A stretch of 64,000 bases of DNA from positions 58,079,219 to 58,143,218 of the forward strand of contig CM068835.1 in assembly GCA_028554795.2 (NCBI GenBank), in the 5' to 3' direction. The stretch's first letter is position 1, and the number at the start of each line of letters is the position of its first letter. The position numbers and the translations under genes were made by a program. This document shows, in pieces, positions 58,440-64,000 of the stretch. The notes under the pieces are model-generated. The model was not told the DNA's origin, made no database searches, and saw only the letters and a program-made list of their open reading frames with translations. Source of the DNA: Sinohyriopsis cumingii. Its lineage: Eukaryota; Mollusca; Bivalvia; Unionida; Unionidae.

Positions 58440-60635
58440 AATCACACTGGTGAAATGAGTAAATGTATTTTCAAGATGTTGACATACATGCCGTAACATG
58501 GCACAATTTAAATCAAATCACCACTGTCATAGGTGAAATTTAGATCTGATTTTAATCAAATGTGGAAGCTTTGCTAAAAATAAGATTCTAACCCTGTCAT
58601 GTTTTGAGAAAACACAATATTCAGTAATCTTTAAAAAAATATAAAACAAATTATTCACTCTATGCCTGTTACATGTAGCATGTATAAACTGTACTCCAAT
58701 GATTGGAATTCATGTAAAACTATCTCTTGGGCAGTTTAAATAGCAGCAATTAAAAGAAAAGAGGTCAAAATTTCATAATAACTGGATGACAATAGAAATT
58801 GGGGGGAGGATACTACTGACCCCACCCCTTGCCCCAATGTGTGAGTGTCCATGGGACATGTCATTTCTCCCTGTGATACACCTTATTATTACCCAAGCCA
58901 GGACAAGACCCTTTTTCATATTCTGGTCAGCTCTGGCTAAACTGCTAAATAGCTAAAGTTTTGGTTTAAGTACGCAAACAATAAAGCCAGTGTGACTAAT
59001 TAACAGTTAATCCTGAGAAATGTTTCTAGGCTTTTTCTAAAAAGTCATATTCTGAACATGTATTTTTGCTAATTAAGCATACCAAATGTAATTGGGACAC
59101 TTTTTCTTTCCTTTATTCATCTCAAAATGCAAGCTAAAATTATAATCAGGACATACACAATATCTGGGGTTTTCACTTGCATTTTGCACAAATAAACTGG
59201 GTCCAAATACAATTTTGAAGAAGCTATTTAGAATTATTTCCTCATTGAATGAGCATCACATAAGTGAATGCCAAATAAATACTTTTGGTGTTCTAAAATT
59301 TAATACTGATTTAGTTTAACCAGTCTATTCAAACCTGGTTGCTGAATGCTCTGCATTTTAGATGTCATCAAAAATTTACAGACAAAAATTATTGATAGCT
59401 ATGGACTTTTAAAATGGTGGAGAGGTACTAAACTGGGTCAACAAAAAAGAATATTGGGTCACCAAGACAAATAACATTTAAAACAGGTTTGTACTGAATC
59501 ATAACATCATGTTTACCTCATCCAAAAATATCACGTCCTTTAATATTGATTCTGACATGGCCTTCCAATAAATATGGATATGTGAGGATCAAAATATAGA
59601 GAATAACTGCCCCAGAAAGTTAAGTGTAATCAAATTTTACAAATTACACCCATCAATGAAATAGTCGCTATGGAACGTCTACATGACCTTATGACTTCTA
59701 TAGTGATAACAGGATATATTTGTCTCGTTATCTTCGTTTAGATAAAGGAACAGAGTAAAATCAGAAGGAACAATTATTTACAAAAAATATGAACAAAGAA
59801 AATGTCTCTATCCCATATTTAGTTATACGGATGCATTAATGTGTCATCCTCGGAAATAGGTAATTCTTCGAAAACGTGTTGTCAGATGATACCCAAAGCT
59901 GCACTTAAGGATATGCATGCATTTTCCAACAGCGATTACGATACAACTGACTTTTAAACTTGCTACTAATGAACACTCATTGGAAATGTGCTTTCCTACA
60001 CACATAGCCTTCAAGTTTAAGGTTGCAATGCATTGTTTTGCTGCAGGCAATTTACGGTATTGGTTGAAAGAAAACAACAAGTGATGGGCGTCCCTAAATA
60101 TGACCCAGTTTGCTTACACCATGCTATACTCCTAAATTAAGAAACGTGCATGCTGAAAATGCGCGACAACCAAAACAAATACCTTAGTAATAGTAACTAC
60201 GACTGTCATTTTGGATGCAAATAATTCATGAATGTATTCCTTTCTCATGCAGGTACGAGGACAACCAGTGCGTAAGAAACTGTAGACCAATTAAAGGGTC
60301 AAGGGCAAACGTTGACTGTACAAATAATGTACAGAATTAAGATCCAGTTGGACAAATATATATTAAGGTGGAAAGAAACACGATCTATTTTATGTGAATT
60401 TGTGACATTTCGCTTTTTTTCTGTTAGATTCAATAAAATAAATATTTACAAATAATTAAGCAAAAAATCTTAGGGAATGCAAACAAAGAAGCACACACGA
60501 GCTCTAACTGCATGTTAGCTGTGTATTTAAAGAAAAAAAACATTTGATGATTAAAAAACAACTGTTTGCATAATGATAGTTTGTGAAAATTGACCAATGA
60601 AACAAAAATATATGTTATGAATCGACCATGTGACA
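58440..60635. other. No recognised feature
   Basis: AT-rich intergenic or intronic DNA without repeats or coding signals that can be supported. Confidence 0.35.
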
Positions 60636-60639
60636 CCGG

Positions 60640-60895
60640 CAATCAAAGCAACAAAAAAAAAAAAAGAAAAAAAAAAGAGAGAAAAAACAAAGAAAAAAAG
60701 AAAATAAACCCCACCAATTCAGGTTTAATCCGTTGAAATGATTGGGTACAGTGGTGTACTAAGGGTAACTTGTACCAGAGGTGACGATGAAGACCCAAAG
60801 AGGTTTTGGCGCCCCAGTGCCTCGGGCACCCGTTGTTTTGTGCTCCAAGACCTCTGGTGCCCGGGCAACCCCCCTGTCCCCCTCCCATTATTAAA
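60640..60895. repeat. A-rich run and GC-rich repeat fragment
   Basis: 60652-60710 is almost pure A/G (poly-A with G interruptions). 60760-60890 is a G/C-rich fragment ('ttggcgccccagtgcctcgg', 'tggtgcccgggcaacccccc') in an otherwise AT-rich area. It marks the left limit of the compact block that follows. Confidence 0.5.
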
Positions 60896-60900
60896 GCTAC

Positions 60901-61050
60901 TTAGTGAGTGCTAGATATGATACAAAAAGAGAAGACAGTAAGTACTGGGTACTTGACGATACAAGAATATAAGACAGTCAAGTAATGGGTACTAGATGAT
61001 GCAAAAAAGAAAAGACAGTAAGTATAGGGTAATAGATGGTACAGGAAGGG
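60901..61050. repeat. ~50-bp direct repeats, three units
   Basis: 'agaagacagtaagtactggg' / 'taagacagtcaagtaatggg' / 'aaagacagtaagtatagggt', each followed by 'ta(c)tagatgatac/gcaa'. Confidence 0.7.
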
Positions 61051-61269
61051 AGAGAAAATTGGATGCGATTATTGTAATGATATGCATACTATTTTGTATT
61101 TTTTATTTCATTGTTTATCTATCATCCTTGTCCAGTTGTGGAATATATTTATCATTGTCCTCATTAGTCTTTGAAAGTTCGTTAAAAATGAAATGAAATT
61201 TAGATTATTTGCTTGCCAAAGTGGAAAGTATTTAGAGCACGACAATGAACAACGTGGGAGTAAGTGAAA

Positions 61270-61390
61270 GAAGTAGTGAAGTAGGATACCCTAGCCTCAA
61301 TGGGGAAAATACATTACAGACGCCCCTGGGACACTCTAGCCTCAAGTATTTTTAAAGCACACCATGGGACACTCTAGCCTAAAGGGAACT
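61270..61390. repeat. Short direct repeats (gggacactctagcct)
   Basis: 'gggacactctagcctcaa' and 'gggacactctagcctaaa', with a diverged 'ggataccctagcctcaa' before them. Confidence 0.7.
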
Positions 61391-61462
61391 GACCAGGGGG
61401 AATAGCGGGTCTGTATAGCATCAAAGGAAAGTGGGGTTGTTGTATAAGGACAATATGAATGG

Positions 61463-61545
61463 AACAGGTGAGGTGACGTCACGGTACTGAAGATTGGTAA
61501 CAATGTTGCAACAATTATAGGAACAGGTGAGGTGACGTCACGGGA
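61463..61545. promoter_or_regulatory. Two perfect CRE sites in a direct repeat
   Basis: 'ggaacaggtgaggtgacgtc' + 'acgg' occurs twice, so palindromic TGACGTCA falls at 61474-61481 and 61533-61540. CREs bind CREB/ATF bZIP factors. Which gene they serve is not clear. Confidence 0.6.
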
Positions 61546-61589
61546 AGAAAGAAAAAACCTAGAACGCTTGGCGGAAACGGGACTGGCGG

Positions 61590-61770
61590 TACACATACAT
61601 TGATAACACATACAACATACATACATAAAGAACTATACAACCAACGAAAAATAATTTGTAGGCAAGAAAGGAAATCGTTTCTAGATTTATAACTCATACA
61701 ACATACATCATACAAACACAAATAACTATACAACTAACGTTAGGCAAGAAAGCAAATCTTTTCACGGCAA
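61590..61770. repeat. ~85-bp imperfect tandem duplication
   Basis: 'catacaacatacatacataa' ... 'ctatacaaccaacg' ... 'ggcaagaaaggaaatcgttt' is followed by 'catacaacatacatcataca' ... 'ctatacaactaacg' ... 'ggcaagaaagcaaatctttt'. Confidence 0.8.
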
Positions 61771-61818
61771 ATGAGTGACCCTGAAAAGGGCTTTTCAGTT
61801 TATGTTAACATTATTCCG

Positions 61819-62049
61819 TTAACATAGAAGGCATCGCATAGGTCTTCCTTTCTTCCTCAAACTTTTTCTGACGTCTGGTCCGTAGATAAGGCCTTTCCTC
61901 AAACAGCTTTGTCTCTCCACATAAATTCTGTTTTCCAAACGCTTGTTTCGGTGATCCGGATATTTGTCCACGATGATTTCACACACATTGGTAAGTCCGT
62001 ACGGAACAGCATCGACGATACGAGGGTAGATGATTCTACGTTTGTCCAC
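61819..62049 (-). CDS. Uncharacterised basic ORF (~76 codons)
   Basis: The frame reads DKRRIIYPRIVDAVPYGLTN, then VCEIIVDKYPDHRNKRLENR, then a basic tail to CLLC and stop. It is rich in Lys/Arg and looks coding. It has no ATG: the open frame begins with GTG or upstream codons. An overlapping ATG frame in the same place gives only about 50 unremarkable residues. A TATA box (62093-62100) stands about 45 bases upstream, well placed for a transcript. Either a short 5' exon, a non-ATG start, or decay. No family recognised. Confidence 0.35.
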   Translation of the reverse strand: MDKRRIIYPRIVDAVPYGLTNVCEIIVDKYPDHRNKRLENRIYVERQSCLRKGLIYGPDVRKSLRKKGRPMRCLLC

Positions 62050-62092
62050 ATCTTGTGACGAGAACAGATGAAAGGAATGAACTGAACGGGGT

Positions 62093-62100
62093 TATTTATA
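62093..62100 (-). promoter_or_regulatory. TATA box for the minus-strand ORF
   Basis: Minus-strand CTATAAATA, followed about 20-30 bases later by an initiator-like ttcagttc. Confidence 0.5.
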
Positions 62101-62208
62101 GTGGAAGAGCGGATCGAAACGGATTGAGTTTTTTCAACAATCCTAATACACGGTACAAAATTCAATCATACTGTGGAGTCTGTCTTCCAATCCGAAGAGA
62201 GCTACCCG

Positions 62209-62230
62209 TGACGTCACATTCCCTATATAT
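62209..62230 (+). promoter_or_regulatory. CRE plus TATA box, plus strand
   Basis: TGACGTCA at 62209-62216 and CTATATAT at 62223-62230, seven bases apart. This predicts a start site near 62255, upstream of the Glu-rich ORF. Confidence 0.6.
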
Positions 62231-62289
62231 GTGCGCTAGCGTCTGTGTGTATTTAATCCATGCGACAGAGTTTTTCAAACATGACATAA

Positions 62290-62931
62290 ACTAAGAAGGC
62301 ACTGAATTGGGTTGCACAGGCCGTGGAGACGAGAAGCGATGGTATAGCAGCGGCTACCAAAGTCAACACAGTCCTACTTCCAGAAGAGGTCGATTTTAAT
62401 CGGGATTTAGTCAATTTTCTTTCTTCTTCGCAAGAATTTGTTCCGGTACCAGTAACTTCGCCACCTTCTCCTTCTTTACCACACGTCGAGGATTTTAAAC
62501 AGAAACAGAAAGAAGAATTGGAGGAATTTTTACAAAAGCAGAAAGAAGCAGAACATGCTTTTCTCCTTCAACAGCAACATCAACAGCGAGAAGAAGAGGC
62601 AAGAAGAAGGATACGAGAAGAAGAAGAAGAAACATCATCAGCAGAGAAGAAACAAAGCCTAGGAGAGAAGGAGGACAGTGAAAGTCAAACGGTGACGGTA
62701 CTCTTAGACATTTTAGCAAAGTTAAGGAGTCTGAAACAAATTTATCAGACTTATTTAATACGACCCAAGAGAAAAAGACCTTCCCAAACCAAACAACCAA
62801 GCTCTGTTACTACGTCTACGATACCACCCCTAGTGATTTCTACCAAATCATCGACAAGAGCAAGTCCAGAAGTAGGCCTTGGCCGTGGCAAAGGCTTAAG
62901 GCAGTTAAAGCTGATTACGTCACGTTCCTGA
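62290..62931 (+). CDS. Uncharacterised Glu-rich coiled-coil ORF (~210 codons)
   Basis: One uninterrupted frame without any Met codon. It opens after a TAA at 62287 and the first GTG is at 62323. Segments in order: neutral N-terminus with LPEEVDFNRDLVNFL; Pro/Ser linker (VPVTSPPSPSLPHV); strongly charged coiled-coil (KQKQKEELEEFLQKQKEAEH then QQREEEARRRIREEEEE); a Leu-rich stretch (VLLDILAKLRSLKQIYQTYL); a basic, Ser/Thr-rich tail. The CRE/TATA promoter lies upstream, and cagGCC at 62318 could be a splice acceptor. The missing ATG suggests a short upstream exon; an alternative is a non-ATG start. No family recognised. Confidence 0.5.
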   Translation, partial: TKKALNWVAQAVETRSDGIAAATKVNTVLLPEEVDFNRDLVNFLSSSQEFVPVPVTSPPSPSLPHVEDFKQKQKEELEEFLQKQKEAEHAFLLQQQHQQREEEARRRIREEEEETSSAEKKQSLGEKEDSESQTVTVLLDILAKLRSLKQIYQTYLIRPKRKRPSQTKQPSSVTTSTIPPLVISTKSSTRASPEVGLGRGKGLRQLKLITSRS

Positions 62932-63130
62932 TATTTTTTAAGACAAACAAATACCCATCGGTCCAAACATCCACTTCTCTCGAAAAGAGATACCATTCAT
63001 TTTGCCAAAACCAATTCAAACTCAAGATCTCTTTTTTCTGCCCGTGATGTACGTGTGTGAGTGAGTGCGTGAGTGCAAATCCATATTCTAAAAAATCAAA
63101 AGCAAGAAACACTTGCGTTTTCTATCTGGT

Positions 63131-63457
63131 CTATTCTGGTACATATTTAAAATTCCAATTCACAACACAACACAACACTTTACAAAGTTCATAGACTTCT
63201 TCTGAGCCTTTGCTCACTCTCTCTCTCTGTGTTTTGAATTTCTTCACTTTCATAGGTTTTTCCTCCTCTTCTTCCTCACTTTCTCGTCGTCTTATTTTCT
63301 TCTCTTTTTTCTCTTCTTTACGTGTCTGAATTCTTCCGTTGGGGTTGTACCTTTTCTTCCTGTTCGGAACCATTCTCTTCCTCTTGCTCCTGTTGTTTCT
63401 TAGGGCATTATGAAGACCAATGTATTTTCTCTTCACAATGATAACGGGTATCTTGGC
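63131..63457 (-). CDS. Uncharacterised Lys/Arg-rich ORF (~108 codons)
   Basis: The frame opens after a TAA and reads AKIPVIIVKRKYIGLHNALR, then a basic run (NNRSKRKRMVPNRKKRYNPN), then alternating basic and acidic tracts (RRRESEEEEEEKP), ending VVNWNFKYVPE and stop. No ATG near the beginning; the first Met lies inside the basic run. This resembles a nuclear or nucleic-acid-binding small protein, but the identity is unknown. The acid/base tracts alone can keep a frame open, so it may be spurious. Confidence 0.4.
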   Translation of the reverse strand, partial: AKIPVIIVKRKYIGLHNALRNNRSKRKRMVPNRKKRYNPNGRIQTRKEEKKEKKIRRRESEEEEEEKPMKVKKFKTQRERVSKGSEEVYELCKVLCCVVNWNFKYVPE

Positions 63458-63560
63458 TTATGTCTCTTCTGTTAAACGTCTTGCTCAATGCCCTTTCTTC
63501 TTACAGATATATCAAGTATCTTGACTTTGATCTCGAAAGGAGGGGGAGTAGTCCATCGGC

Positions 63561-63710
63561 ATGTCTGAAGAAAACTTTCGTATGAAACTTCGCAAAGCTC
63601 TGATCAGAAATTCGATCTGTGTGGGTTCTGGTCGGTTTGAGAGCGAAATGAATATTGGAAGGGAAGACACTGACCTTATATATATATACACTGGTCCTAA
63701 CTACATATAA
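63561..63710 (+). CDS. Uncharacterised small ORF (49 codons)
   Basis: ATG at 63561. It begins MSEENFRMKLRKALIRNSIC and ends DLIYIYTGPNYI. Its stop codon TAA (63708-63710) lies inside the TATA element of the next ORF. The composition is protein-like; no family recognised. Such tight overlap is unusual for host genes. Confidence 0.35.
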   Translation: MSEENFRMKLRKALIRNSICVGSGRFESEMNIGREDTDLIYIYTGPNYI

Positions 63711-63712
63711 AG
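63703..63712 (+). promoter_or_regulatory. TATA box for the right-edge ORF
   Basis: ACATATAAAG, about 30 bases before an initiator-like tttagtcac and 55 bases before the ATG at 63760. Confidence 0.5.
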
Positions 63713-63759
63713 GGGTCCATGGCGTTTAAAATTTAGTCACTTGACTTTTTGCAGTCAAG

Positions 63760-64000
63760 ATGAAACGATCTCATCATGTCACAGATAAAGGAGAAGAAAG
63801 TAAGTGGCAGAAACGTGATTTATCGCCTCGCACAGTAGCTGGCACAAATGAATGCCAGCGATTTGAAGATGACACGAGTCAGCCAGAATCCAGACCCAGA
63901 GAGTCTACAATTAACCAAAGCTCATCACCATTAGTAAACCCTGAAAACTACTATCACATACGAGAGACGGAAAAGCGCTCCTCTAGAAAACTTAGAACGA
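63760..64000 (+). CDS. Uncharacterised ORF, partial (runs off right edge)
   Basis: 80 codons open to the edge, starting MKRSHHVTDKGEESKWQKRD. It is hydrophilic, rich in Ser, Arg and Glu, and contains SQPESRPRESTINQSSS, then NPENYYHIRETEKRSSRK. Looks intrinsically disordered. The ATG follows a well-placed TATA box. No family recognised; the rest lies outside the window. Confidence 0.5.
   Translation, partial: MKRSHHVTDKGEESKWQKRDLSPRTVAGTNECQRFEDDTSQPESRPRESTINQSSSPLVNPENYYHIRETEKRSSRKLRT

Noticed and set aside
61342..61733. Minus-strand Cys/Val-rich frames
   Set aside because: They are translations of the imperfect 'catacaacatacat' duplication and the CRE-containing repeats.
62055..62294. 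79-codon plus-strand frame
   Set aside because: No ATG, crosses the minus-strand TATA box and the plus-strand CRE/TATA promoter, and lacks coding character.

Overview
The window is eukaryotic, AT-rich, intron-rich nuclear DNA. It has no operons or Shine-Dalgarno sites. It does have GT-AG splice sites, tRNA-derived SINEs, a CR1/L2-type LINE, Tigger/pogo-like and hAT-like DNA transposons, MITEs and several long satellite or minisatellite arrays. The conserved gene and the repeat style suggest a marine invertebrate, most likely a mollusc. That placement is inference from style, not a match.

One host gene dominates. On the minus strand, 14 exons between 55504 and 4070 join in phase into about 535 codons. 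They encode the amino-terminal regulatory half of an ASK-family MAP3 kinase (MAP3K5/MAP3K15, nsy-1/Ask1 orthologue). The order is thioredoxin-binding-like domain (exons 1-3), a divergent linker (exons 4-5), the TPR-like central regulatory region (exons 6-13) and the start of the PH-like domain (exon 14). The kinase domain and C-terminus are not in the window and should lie beyond base 1. The ATG is at 55493, and a splice acceptor just upstream of it implies a 5' untranslated exon further right.

The introns hold nearly everything else. There is a 44-bp minisatellite with a 297-bp higher-order period (8.85-10.3 kb) and diverged ~150-bp arrays (1-0.4, 7.4-8.5, 12.1-13.1, 18.2-19.2 kb). A 78-bp satellite of about 31 units contains an 858-bp (11-unit) duplication (27.76-30.18 kb), and a 33-bp minisatellite is split by a SINE (36.8-37.65 kb). 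Two Tigger-like elements (22.05-24.53 and 41.885-43.885 kb) and two copies of a second TIR element (24.55-26.09 and 50.34-54.35 kb) are present, the last copy split by a LINE. A hAT element remnant (32.67-34.00 kb) keeps its dimerisation domain. Double-hairpin MITEs, three SINE families and five long (TA)n tracts complete the set.

Upstream of the gene are a broken THAP-domain sequence (58.07-58.41 kb) and otherwise featureless DNA. From about 60.9 kb to the right edge the character changes: small dense uninterrupted ORFs on both strands, TATA boxes, three perfect TGACGTCA (CRE) sites and short direct repeats. None of these ORFs is recognised. The block could be a compact mobile or DNA-virus-like insertion, or a cluster of small host genes. 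It is the least explained part of the window.
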